From the NCBI GenBank assembly GCA_019918135.1, contig WBZZ01001140.1, positions 77,501-141,500 on the forward strand: a stretch of DNA of 64,000 bases. Direction: 5' to 3'. This DNA comes from Paulinella micropora. Its lineage: Eukaryota > Cercozoa > Imbricatea > Euglyphida > Paulinellidae. The position numbers were made by a program, and so were the translations under genes. Positions 10,702 to 19,398 of this stretch are shown here, piece by piece. Each line of letters opens with the position of its first letter. Positions within the stretch are counted from its first letter, which is position 1. The notes beneath the pieces were generated by a model, which had not been told where the DNA came from, ran no database searches, and saw only the letters and a list, made by a program, of their open reading frames with translations.

Positions 10702-10949
10702 GCATTCATATAGTTGAGTTTTATACCAAGAGCTATCACCAGCACAGATTAGCGGAATAGCTTCACCAAAACTAACACACCAATCACTCATCGGCTTATA
10801 AACGCACGTAAATTTTGTTTCTATTCCTTTTTGAATACAATAAAGACAACTTTCATTTTTTTTATCGCTGACCCGCGAATAGAAATCACAAGCAGTCCGA
10901 GCAGAAATATTAATTAATAAAAAGTTATAAAGATTAGTATAGAGGGCAT
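10690..10949 (-). CDS. Small secreted-type cysteine-rich protein (frame broken near signal peptide)
   Basis: The mature part runs SARTACDFYSRVSDKKNESC, then paired Cys residues, FGEAIPLICAGDSSWYKT, ending YECSFL at 10690. The homologue in element 2 (49618) has the same Cys pattern behind a clear hydrophobic signal peptide. Here the hydrophobic leader from the ATG at 10949 (MPSILIFITF) is one base out of frame with the Cys-rich part. It converges on the membrane-protein gene with a 12-bp overlap. Function unknown; six or more Cys suggest a disulfide-bonded extracellular protein. Confidence 0.55.
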
Positions 10950-10950
10950 C

Positions 10951-11312
10951 ATGACGGACTATAAATTCCAAAAGATTATTTTTCTGAGTAATGATTTTGT
11001 GGGCGGTAGCAAAACATTTGACAAAACAATTAAATTGAATTATACACCGACTAGAATGAATGTTAAGTTTATTCACTACATGAATGATGTATCGGAAACA
11101 AAAACAAAATCCTTCATATGGACCGCATTGGGATTATTGGCACATTCGCTGACAGCAACGTCGCAAACATTTCTAATCTCAGCTACAACCTAGGAATTAT
11201 TAATTGGGTCGATGGGCAATACACTTTTAGAGTGCTTAAAACGGACAGCGGCAGTATTGAGACTGACCTCCTAGCTGGAAGGATTGTTATTTGTTTAGAA
11301 TTTCTCGCGTGA
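10951..11312 (+). CDS. Hypothetical structural-type protein (one frameshift)
   Basis: Starts MTDYKFQKIIFLSNDFVGG and is read to about 11105, where an AAAAACAAAA run needs a one-base shift. It then continues as MDRIGIIGTFADSNVANIS...GIINWVDGQYTFRVL to the stop at 11312. The roughly 120-residue beta-rich product has no recognised family. It is divergent from the Cys-rich gene and 9 bp upstream of the packaging ATPase, so it probably belongs to the morphogenesis operon-like block. Confidence 0.5.
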
Positions 11313-11321
11313 TTAAAATAT

Positions 11322-12154
11322 ATGGCGATGGAAAAAATCAATAATGTAAAGGTAAAACCTGTTAAGCAAAACGGAGATGGCGAGAAGTTGTCTAAAGGAT
11401 ATAAGTTATTTGATGAGCCGTATGCCAATATTTTTCTTCTCGCTCGCAAGAAGAGTGGCAAGACGACCGCGCTGTTTGAAATCCTGAAACGAACGACCGA
11501 CAAAAAGACCCGCATCGTCATTATTGCCAGCACGATACACAAAGACCACATTTACAAAGAAATGGTTAAGCACTTCAAGAAGAAGGGAAACCCGATGGCT
11601 ATATACACATATTTGAAAACGGAAGGCTACAGCGTGATTGATTACGAGTTAGACAAGCTCAATAAGCCAGACGAGGAGCAAGAAGAAGGCGAAATTGTTC
11701 AGGATGGTAAAGAGGAAGTAGAAAAGCCGAAGTTTTTATATTTCGGAAAAGAGGAAAAGCAGGGGCAGAGACAAGCGCCAGCTGAGAGGCCGAGCAAATA
11801 CATTACACCAGAAGTCGTTTTTGTTCTTGACGACCTCGGCTCAGGCTTGAGGGATATTAAGTCCGTCAGCGACCTGCTGAAGAAAAACCGCCACTATAAG
11901 TCAAAGGTGATTATGAGCTCGCAGTACCTTAACGACCTACGACCCGAGGCTATTAAACAGCTGGACTACCTCCTTATTTTTCCTGGACAGAGTGTGGATA
12001 AAATAGAACTCGTGTATAAGCATCTGAACCTCGGCTACGACCTAGACTACTTTATTAAAAATATCACGAGGTGACAAAGGAACGGTTTAACTTTTTGTAT
12101 GTGGATGCGGTATCGGACGAACTGAGGCAAAATTTTAACAAAAGGTTTTTGTAA
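11322..12154 (+). CDS. A32/FtsK-type genome-packaging ATPase (frameshift near C-terminus)
   Basis: The P-loop ATPase that would pump viral DNA into the capsid. The Walker A region reads FLLARKKSGKTTAL (about residue 45) and Walker B VVFVLDDLGSGL (about residue 170), followed by a Q-containing sensor-like VIMSSQYLNDL. Between them is an acidic Glu/Lys-rich insertion. The annotated frame stops at 12074, but adding one A in the run near 12058 extends it as HEVTKERFNFLYVD to a TAA at 12152-12154. Its position directly before the protease and capsid genes is the classical Polinton order. Confidence 0.85.
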
Positions 12155-12250
12155 TTTTATTATTTATTTTTTTCAGAACTATATATACGAACATTTTTTT
12201 GAAAAAAAAGCTTCACAAAAAAACCGGAGGTGCGGAGGCGGAGTCTCTGT

Positions 12251-12566
12251 ATGCCAACATCACCAGTGATTATCAGTAGTCCATCAGGTTATAACATCAG
12301 CTACAATCCTTCAATGCCACAAGCAGGAGGAAGAAAGAAGAAGGGAAAAAAGAAACAAACAGGAGGAAAAGTTAATTGGGCGAAGGTCGGAAAAGCGATA
12401 GTGGATGCTAATAGGTTTATCAAGAAGAACCAATTGATTTCAAGGGGTGCTACTTTTCTCAGCGATGTCGGAGTGCCTTATGCGGACCGTGTAGCAAAGG
12501 CTGCGATTAAGCAAGGATACGGCAAGCAACGAGGAGGAGCCGTTAAGTTTCGGGGTATTAAACTAA
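12251..12566 (+). CDS. Small basic virion protein with GG motifs, candidate protease substrate
   Basis: The start chosen is the ATG at 12251 (MPTSPVIISSPSGYN). The protein of about 104 residues is very basic and contains three Gly-Gly sites (PQAGGRKKK, KQTGGK and KQRGGAV), the kind of site cut by adenain-like proteases such as the one encoded next. Near 12553 a G-run frameshift is needed to reach a nearby stop (12564-12566); otherwise the frame runs into the protease gene. By position and composition it may be a core/DNA-condensing protein analogous to adenovirus pX, which is inference. Confidence 0.55.
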
Positions 12567-12599
12567 ACTTTATATTAATTTTTTTCTATAACATATACG

Positions 12600-14402
12600 A
12601 TGGTTGTAAAAAAACCGCGAAAGAAACAACGACCTCCGAGGATATACAGAACCAAAGATGGCCGACCATATATCAAAGTGAAAGGCAAACGAGCATATCT
12701 AAACTTTGGTGAGAAAACGAATGACCTTTCAACACTTCAAATTGTTAAACTGTTTTTGAAATATATGAACAAACCCAAACGGCGGGGTCGTAGGGGCGGA
12801 GACCCTACAATAGTTAAGTCTGACTTCAACCGCCTTGAATACGAGAATCGCAATCAGGTAAATAATCAGCTAGATAAACTCAAACTGGAAAAGTATGAGC
12901 AAATACACGAACTAGAAAAGAAAGACAAAGAAGCAAAAGAACAACAAAAGAAAATAGAAGAGCGAGAAGCTGAAACGAAAAGAAATGAACTCGCACTCAT
13001 ACAAACTGAAAACTCTCAAAGGCAAAGATTAGAGGATATTAGGAGAGAAATCAAAGACCAAGATGCCATCAGCAATGCTTTAATTGAAAGAGAAGTGGCA
13101 TTGCGAGAAGCAAAAGATAAATTAAAAAGAAAGGAAAGAAAACAAAAGGAGTATGTTTTGACCGAAGAAGAAGCTTTAGCATTTGCGGAGGAAATTCAAA
13201 GAAGGGAAGATGAAGCAAAACGACGACAAGACGATTTAAGACAGCAAGCAATGGAAGCAGACCAGAAAGCGGAGGAATCGGACAGAAAAGCATTTATAGC
13301 AAATCTGGAAAGAGCTCAAACTTTATTTGCTAGTGGTGGCAAGAAAAGGCAGATTAGTGTCAATACTTTAGCAAAAAAACTAGGGTGGAAAACGAGGGGG
13401 AGTAAACACGGAAACAAAGATGTTGAAGGCAGAACTGCTAACGGTTATATCAAAGAAATCATAGCACTTAGACAGGGCGAACTTAACATAACCCCTGATA
13501 TGACATTTACGGAATTAGAAAATGCTTTAATAGGGCTAACCGCACAGGGCGGAACTGGTGCGAAAAAATTAGAAGACATCATTAGAAAAATATTAACTAA
13601 GATGATGATAAAAAAGCATTTGAAACGGAGTGAATGGAAGACCAAATCAAAGAAAAAAGAATTAGTAAATACTCTAATAAACAAAATGTATGCGGACCCC
13701 AACACATATAAATCACTTTCAAATGAATTCCAGATACAACCATCAACCCCCGAACCACAGCCACCAGAGCAACCACAACCACCGCCAATAGAAGAGCAAC
13801 CACCAACCCCCGAACCACATCCACCAGAGCAACAGCAACCACCACCCACAGAAGAGCAACAACCGCCAGCAGAAGAGCAACAAAAAATACCAGTGAACTT
13901 AGCGGGGGAAGGCAGAGGTTTAATGACAGATGAAATAGACGACGTTATGAAAAAGCACGAATGGTATATCGGTACGGTAGCCAGCGACGAAATAAACAAA
14001 CTGAAACCAGAAAAAAGAAAGAAGTATGGTTTTATTATGAACACAGACCCGAGCACCAAAAAGGGGCAACATTGGATTGCGGTTTATACTTCTTTAGACG
14101 GCGATAGAAGCATAGAGATATACGACCCACTCGCTTTGTATAAGCCGACTGAAGGCTTTCTACATCAAATGAAACAGCTTATTGAAAAGAGTAGGCCGAG
14201 CACATACTTATTAATGAAGGTTAATCAGGTTAAAAACCAAAGTGATACGAGCACAACCTGCGGATGGCACAGTATTAGGTTTTTGTTAGAGCGGTCGAAA
14301 GGTAATAGGTTTAAATTTGCCAGCGGTTGGACTGACTTAAAAGAAAAAGAAGCGGAGGACCTGAAATCGCAGAATGGGTATGGCTTTGACACGTATATCT
14401 AG
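12600..14402 (+). CDS. Adenain/Ulp1-type cysteine protease with long coiled-coil N-terminus
   Basis: An intact 600-residue protein. The C-terminal 130 residues form a C48/adenain-like maturation protease: catalytic His in GQHWIAVYTSL, acidic partner in EIYDPLA, and nucleophile Cys in TSTTCGWHSIRFL, preceded by the oxyanion-type Gln region NQVKNQS. The N-terminus is basic with RRGRRGGDP, followed by a long Glu/Lys/Arg/Gln coiled coil (about residues 75-235), a helical domain and a Pro/Gln/Glu-rich linker (about 375-430). Internal GG sites may allow self-processing. A GGGGCAAGCCCC hairpin follows the stop directly. Confidence 0.9.
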   Translation: MVVKKPRKKQRPPRIYRTKDGRPYIKVKGKRAYLNFGEKTNDLSTLQIVKLFLKYMNKPKRRGRRGGDPTIVKSDFNRLEYENRNQVNNQLDKLKLEKYEQIHELEKKDKEAKEQQKKIEEREAETKRNELALIQTENSQRQRLEDIRREIKDQDAISNALIEREVALREAKDKLKRKERKQKEYVLTEEEALAFAEEIQRREDEAKRRQDDLRQQAMEADQKAEESDRKAFIANLERAQTLFASGGKKRQISVNTLAKKLGWKTRGSKHGNKDVEGRTANGYIKEIIALRQGELNITPDMTFTELENALIGLTAQGGTGAKKLEDIIRKILTKMMIKKHLKRSEWKTKSKKKELVNTLINKMYADPNTYKSLSNEFQIQPSTPEPQPPEQPQPPPIEEQPPTPEPHPPEQQQPPPTEEQQPPAEEQQKIPVNLAGEGRGLMTDEIDDVMKKHEWYIGTVASDEINKLKPEKRKKYGFIMNTDPSTKKGQHWIAVYTSLDGDRSIEIYDPLALYKPTEGFLHQMKQLIEKSRPSTYLLMKVNQVKNQSDTSTTCGWHSIRFLLERSKGNRFKFASGWTDLKEKEAEDLKSQNGYGFDTYI

Positions 14403-14404
14403 CA

Positions 14405-14416
14405 GGGGCAAGCCCC
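14405..14416 (+). terminator. GC-rich hairpin immediately after protease gene
   Basis: GGGGCAAGCCCC forms a perfect 5-bp stem with an AA loop two bases past the stop codon, inside a 24-nt block that is repeated identically after the major capsid gene (16953-16976). In an AT-rich genome this conservation suggests a transcript 3'-end signal, as known for hairpin-terminated transcripts of some large DNA viruses. Function inferred. Confidence 0.55.
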
Positions 14417-14517
14417 CGCACCCCCTCCGTTGTGGTAGGTAATTATCGACTACATCGATAGATGTAAAACAAAAAAAATATTTTTTCCTATATATACAGT
14501 ATAATTTTTTTGAGGTC

Positions 14518-14548
14518 GTAGGAGGTTTTTTGAAAAAAAAGCTCCTAC
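14518..14548 (+). promoter_or_regulatory. Stem-loop directly upstream of penton start codon
   Basis: GTAGGAG (14518-14524) pairs with CTCCTAC (14542-14548) around an A/T-rich loop, ending one base before the ATG at 14550. TATATATA-like sequence lies about 60 bp upstream (14489-14496). A similar GTAGG/CCTAC palindrome precedes the gene at 17064. Confidence 0.45.
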
Positions 14549-14549
14549 A

Positions 14550-15365
14550 ATGGAATACCGCGGAGGTAGGAGCTCTAACATTTACTATGTCAACAGCAAA
14601 AATAGGATAAACGGCACGGACAGTGATTTCACTCACTCCATTGATATGAAATCGCTAGACAACCCGACACACTGTAAAATTCTTCATATCTATGTGCCGA
14701 AATCTTATTACTCTGTGGCAAGTCCTTACAATACTTTTATTCTGAGTGAGAACGGCAACGAGGCTGTCATTACGATACCCGAAGGAAACTACACAATGAA
14801 CAACTTAAAAAATAAGCTGGCCGAGGTGCTAACCGCAGAAAGCCCGAACGACTATACATACACAATAACGAGCAACAACACGAACACTGACCCAGAAGAC
14901 GGCAAGCTAACATTCACTGTAGCGAACAATCCCATTAACATTCAACCGCGGTTTGTGTTTGATGATGAAACTCGCATCCACGAAATTATGGGGTTTGAGC
15001 GGTCCTCTACTTATTTCTTTGCTAATAATACACTGAGGTCGCCAAATGCCATAATCTTGACGGGTGAAAAAACATTGTATTTACAGTCGGACCTCGTCGG
15101 AGAAGGTGATAATCATGTGCTACAGGAAATATATACGGCGAATGAAATTCCGTTCGGCTCCGTTATCTACGACGGAAGCGGGTCGGAGTATGGCAAACGG
15201 CTATCTACGAGTTCAAGCAATGTGTATCGGTTTTACTTGACTGATGAGAACGACCAGCCTATTAACCTCAACGGTTTAGGTGTCGTAATAACTTTGTTGA
15301 TTTACCGCGAGACGAATTATTTTAATTTATTTACATCATTTTTTAATTTGTTAAAAAGCCGTTAA
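14550..15365 (+). CDS. Minor capsid (penton) protein
   Basis: An intact 271-residue protein beginning MEYRGGRSSNIYYVNSKNRI followed by GTDSDFTHSI. This N-terminal strand pattern, then a single jelly-roll-like beta-rich body, is typical of Polinton and Polinton-like virus penton proteins, which occupy capsid vertices. It lies between the protease and the major capsid gene, the expected place. The element 2 counterpart is at 34721-35517. Confidence 0.8.
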   Translation: MEYRGGRSSNIYYVNSKNRINGTDSDFTHSIDMKSLDNPTHCKILHIYVPKSYYSVASPYNTFILSENGNEAVITIPEGNYTMNNLKNKLAEVLTAESPNDYTYTITSNNTNTDPEDGKLTFTVANNPINIQPRFVFDDETRIHEIMGFERSSTYFFANNTLRSPNAIILTGEKTLYLQSDLVGEGDNHVLQEIYTANEIPFGSVIYDGSGSEYGKRLSTSSSNVYRFYLTDENDQPINLNGLGVVITLLIYRETNYFNLFTSFFNLLKSR

Positions 15366-15393
15366 TTAATTATTTTATTTTTTCTCATATTAA

Positions 15394-15402
15394 AATATAG
15401 GA
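15394..15402 (+). promoter_or_regulatory. AATATAGGA motif upstream of major capsid gene
   Basis: AATATAGGA lies 25 bp before the ATG at 15427. The same nonamer precedes the genes at 17064 (24 bp), 18698 (9 bp) and, in element 2, 49389 (overlapping the ATG). It may be a late-promoter or initiator element. Confidence 0.5.
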
Positions 15403-15426
15403 CAACCGAAAAAAGAGGAAAAACAA

Positions 15427-16952
15427 ATGCCTACACAACACGGAGGCGAACTAGATTTTAGCAGGACTGACTACATCAGTGCTTCTTATCGTTTGAATAA
15501 GCTTACCCCTCGTGAGGGTTCTATTAATGTCACTGTGTCTACCGCAGGAGGACAGAAAAGCAACTTTGACCTTATCAGCCGTCCGTTTAACTTGGCTCGC
15601 TATGTTTTGAGTTTTAATTATGCTCCAGATGCGAAGGCTGGAAACTACAATAAATGCTTTATGGATTGCTTGGCCCCAATTAGACAAATTCAATTGATTA
15701 CTAGGGGTGGTGTTTATCTGTGCGATATTAACGAAGTCGGAAATATCACCAAGATGATTTGGAAACCCGAAACCTCCATTGATGATTTACTCGCTTTGGA
15801 AAACCACGACAATGGAAGTGGAGCTGGTTATATGCTTCAAAAGTGTAATGCTACAACTACATTTCAACCCGCTAGCGATGCTACAAGGTTGGCCGCATTA
15901 CAAACAGCATTGGCTGGTTTGGCAGTAGCAGGAAATGCGGCGGGGCAGATTGATACTGGTATTGATGTTGCTAAGGCTCAGGTTCAGGCCGCATTAAAGG
16001 CTTGGATGGCACAATCCTCGACAAATGCTCGCCGACACGATGATACCCTTATTGCGAATGAGACTGGCACGAGTAAGTTCGTTAATGTTGCTTTTAATGA
16101 GGCCAAGTATTTCTCAGCTGGAACTATTAACAATGCCAGCCCGAGTGTTAATGTTAAGATTAATCTTGGAATGCTTTACAATACTATTTTCGCTCTGGAT
16201 AAACTATTATGTTTCCAGAAATTTTGACTTTGCGGATTGTTTGGCAACAGACACCCAAAATCTTTCATTATAACAATGATGCTCTTTCTACTGGTGGTGG
16301 CACTGTTGCGGTGGCGGATTCAAATGTTACTATTACTAATCTCAGCCTGTTCTTAGCTGTCGAAACTAACCCCGATGTCGTTCAATCAATTCAACAGAAG
16401 ATTATGAGCCCCGAAGGTATGAGCTTCAACATTGATTATTCTTATTTGTATAAAAATACCGTCGGAGTAGCTTCAACTTCTCAAAATGTTATACTTAGAT
16501 TTGACAGAGGCCACGGACGACGAATTAAGAAGATTTATCACTCTGTTTTCAACACAACCGAAAATAAGAACACTGCCTACGACAATAGCAACCTGCTCGG
16601 TTCTAAGGTTAACACTTTTTATACCACACTAGACGGAGCACGACTTCAAGAATTCAATGTTGATTGTCAAACTGGAAAACTAGAAGACTATATGTATCTT
16701 AAACCGAAGTTGGAAGGCTCTTCTTTGATGAATAGCAATGTTTATCAATACAACTGGGTTTGGTGCGATAGCTTTGACAATACTCGCCCACTGTGGAGCA
16801 AGGACCAAAATGAAATCAGCGGATTAAGTCTAGACACCGAGCGACGATGGGAGTTTATTGCCACCACTGCTAATATTGCGGCCAATCATTACACATTTGT
16901 CGTAACTCAGCAAGAAGTAAATGTTAAGAATGGCACCATTACCAGAAATTAA
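15427..16952 (+). CDS. Major capsid protein, double jelly-roll type (one frameshift)
   Basis: About 508 residues starting MPTQHGGELDFSRTDYISAS. The first jelly roll contains GGQKSNFDLISRPFNLARYVL and CLAPIRQIQLITRGGVYLCDI; the second contains FHYNNDALSTGGGTVAV, LRFDRGHGRRIKKI and NVYQYNWVWCDS. Length, gene position after the penton and before a hairpin signal, and capsid-like strand content support the call. Near 16212 a T-run insertion breaks the frame (LLCFQKF stop), and the next frame continues at once as FPEILTLRIVWQQ. No sequence search was run, so the family is inferred from context and pattern. Confidence 0.78.
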
Positions 16953-16955
16953 GCA

Positions 16956-16967
16956 GGGGCAAGCCCC
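16956..16967 (+). terminator. GC-rich hairpin immediately after major capsid gene
   Basis: Second copy of GGGGCAAGCCCC, four bases after the capsid stop codon, within the same 24-nt conserved block as at 14403-14426. Both copies are followed by GGTAGGTAAT or AGTTAGGTAAT, extending the similarity downstream. Confidence 0.55.
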
Positions 16968-17031
16968 CGCACCCCCACCAGTTAGGTAATAGATAGTAAT
17001 TAATTTTGATAGATTATTTATTTTTTTTGTT

Positions 17032-17062
17032 AATATAGGAACTCTAAGTCGTAGGTACCTAC
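17032..17062 (+). promoter_or_regulatory. AATATAGGA motif plus GTAGGTACCTAC palindrome before start codon
   Basis: AATATAGGA is at 17032-17040. The perfect palindrome GTAGGTACCTAC is at 17051-17062, one base before the ATG at 17064, echoing the GTAGGAG/CTCCTAC stem at the penton gene. Confidence 0.45.
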
Positions 17063-17063
17063 A

Positions 17064-18318
17064 ATGAGTCATCAGCGAAATTTGATAGCACAAGACCCTG
17101 ACGGAGACTTCATTAATGTCAAAGTCGGATATGACGGCAACATTGAAACCAATAGTATGAAAACAGCTTTCGGCGAAGCATTGGTCGGTCAATTATCGCC
17201 AGTATTACAAGAGATTTTCCCATACACTATCAATACACGAATATGGACATTAACTCAAACTGATGCTACCATTTCATTTAATGCGAATATGGCCGAACTT
17301 AAAACAGATGTTCATGAAAACGACCGCGAATGCTGTATTGACGAGTAAAAAAAGAATTAAATACAGAACTGGTATGGGAGTTCTAACACGATTTACTGCT
17401 TTATGGAATACTGATGAAACGAAAGACTACAATTCATATATCGGCATAGGCGAAAGTGGTTTTACTAATGGCTTCTATTTTTACAAAATAAAAGCGACTG
17501 GTATGAATATTGCCAGTGTTAATGGAGGGGTGCCGACACTTACTCCCCAGGCGATTTGGGATGACCCTTGTGATGGAACTAAAATTATGCCCGCCTTAGA
17601 CTGGACCAAAGGGAATGTATTCCAGATTGAATTTCAATATCTTGGCTTTGGTGCTATAAGGTTCTACATAGAAAATCCATCAAGTGGAGAATTTCAGCTG
17701 GTTCATACAATTAGGTATGCGAATGTGAATGTGGGTGTTAGTCTTTCAAATACGACCCTACCCTTTTCAGCTTGTATTAGAAATTATGGAACTGGTAATG
17801 CTAATCAAATATTAAAAACAGCCAGTTGTAGTATGTTTATTGAGGGCACTAACACTGTTAATTCAAGCATATCAAACGAAGCGGAAGGAGATGAAAAGGC
17901 GAGCACAACGGAAAGCCCAATTATTAGCATAAAAAATAAAACAACTTTTAATGGTGTGACCAATTATTCAATTGTTTACCCAACTCTCGTGAGCATATCA
18001 AACGAAGACAGCAAAGTTAATATAGTGCGGATTGTGAAAACGACTGGAGCACTTACGGCGGAGAACTTCGCGGATATTGATACAAAAACTTCAATGGTAT
18101 CAAAGGACACCGCTGCGACTGCCGTTGGTGGTGCCACTGTAACGGATGTCATCCTTAAACTTTATGTTAATGCTACTTCTAGCCAGCTTATTGACCTGCG
18201 AACTTACGACATTCAACTCTCTCCTGGTGAAAATCTAACATTTTTACAAAAGTCTGTATCTACTGTCGCAAATGGAGGAAATGTGAGTGTTATAGTCAAT
18301 TTCTTAGAAGATCAATAA
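17064..18318 (+). CDS. Beta-rich structural protein, family shared with element 2 (one frameshift)
   Basis: Around 417 residues. The N-terminal part holds MKTAFGEALVGQLSPVLQEIFPYTINTR. Near 17310 one base is out of frame, and the next frame continues TTANAVLTSKKRIKYRTGMG through FQIEFQYLGFGAIRFYIENP to the stop at 18318. The element 2 protein at 31988 shares TAFGELRTATLSPVLQNVF, KYRSGMGLVARF and the QYLGSGQITFKIENP block, and a similar ending (N.LEDQ / NWIEDQI). It is strongly beta-rich and follows the capsid gene, so it is probably a virion component. No known family recognised. Confidence 0.65.
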
Positions 18319-18355
18319 TGTGGATGGATGGAGTGAAAAAAATCATTTCAATGTA

Positions 18356-18631
18356 TTACAAGTATTTCTTTAGTTCGTCTTTATTTCTACACCACGGCTG
18401 ACGGACTAACCATTCAATATATGGCTTGTCAATCTTAGCGATGTCTTCTATTTTTTTTCCTTTGTATTTGCCGAAATGAAACACATCTTTCGGTTGAGAT
18501 GCTTTTCTCTCTTCAATAGCTTGAATTTCTTCGTGGATTACCTTTTGAACATCTGCTAGAGAAAACGATTTATTTTTGTTTTCGATTGAGAGTTGTTCAA
18601 ACTTTTCGCACAGTCTTGTTAGGGTGGTCAT
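18356..18631 (-). CDS. Small protein with DUF3820-like FGKYKGK motif
   Basis: An intact 91-residue protein. The first half is helical. The second half contains FHFGKYKGKKIEDIAKID followed by PYIEWLVRQPW, the pattern of the DUF3820 module often attached to exonuclease-like phage and bacterial proteins. It points away from the lipase gene; TATATAG lies just upstream. Role unknown, possibly nucleic-acid related. Confidence 0.6.
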   Translation of the reverse strand: MTTLTRLCEKFEQLSIENKNKSFSLADVQKVIHEEIQAIEERKASQPKDVFHFGKYKGKKIEDIAKIDKPYIEWLVRQPWCRNKDELKKYL

Positions 18632-18680
18632 AGTAGTGTGGTGTATATAGTAGGTAGTATCAAAAAAAAATTAAATAATT

Positions 18681-18689
18681 AATATAGGA
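18681..18689 (+). promoter_or_regulatory. AATATAGGA motif upstream of lipase-like gene
   Basis: Third occurrence of the nonamer in element 1, nine bases before the ATG at 18698. Confidence 0.45.
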
Positions 18690-18697
18690 GCCGTGCA

Positions 18698-19380
18698 ATG
18701 TCCGAGTGGATTATCTTCGTTAAGGCTACTCTGCTAAGCATAACATAAGCTATGGTGAAGCATTGAAAAAGGCTGGTAAGGAATATAGAAAGCAGAAGGG
18801 CGGAAATGCTGAGTTGTCGGAGGATGTCTATTTGTCTTCGTCGGAGAGAAAGGGGGCTGACGGATGGAAACCAGTCGCTAGCAAATAAAAATCAACAGTG
18901 TATGAAAAAGATGGCAAAGCGATTGTAGCATTTAGGGGTAGTGCTGATAAGCGAGACTTACTCACCGATGTAGCATTAGTGAAGGGAGTATTAAAAAGGA
19001 CTCCGAGATACAAAGAAGAACAGAAGCTGGTTAATGAGGTGATAAAGAAATATGGTAAGGATAATGTAGAGCTGACTGGTCATAGCCTTGGAGGAACGAT
19101 TGCGAAAGATTTAAGCCGACAAACGGGGGTGAAGGCTACAACATACAATAAAGGCAGTAGCACGAGAGACCTTATTGAAGGAGTAATTGACCGAGTGGCG
19201 GTGAGGGTAAATCCAAAAGGTAAGCGGGCGAAGACAGCAAAGCTAACCACGAATTACCGAACCGCATTTGACCCTGTATCATTGTTAGGGGCGACGGCGG
19301 TAAATACTAATTTAGTGAAACCAAAAAAAGGAATTCATACAATCAGGAGCTTCAAAGGTAAAGGCAAAAAAAATAAATAA
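18698..19380 (+). CDS. Class 3 lipase-like alpha/beta hydrolase (frameshift and internal TAA)
   Basis: The C-terminal part (18898-19380) has KAIVAFRGSADKRDLLTDV and the nucleophile elbow ELTGHSLGGTIAKDL with Ser in GHSLGG, followed by an Asp-containing DPVSLLG, matching class 3 (triacylglycerol) lipases. The N-terminus begins MSEWIIFV. One frameshift near 18722 leads to SAKHNISYGEALKKAGKEYR, a short motif seen in other viral proteins. An in-frame TAA at 18886-18888 separates this from the hydrolase domain. The predicted substrate is membrane or storage lipid; a role in virion entry or release is inference. Probably inactive as it stands. Confidence 0.75.
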
Positions 19381-19398
19381 TCTTTAAAAGTTTTTCAT

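Noticed and set aside
13445..14059. 204-codon minus-strand Cys/Gly/Ser-rich ORF
   Set aside because: Antisense of the Pro/Gln/Glu-rich linker of the protease; the plus strand is strongly supported.
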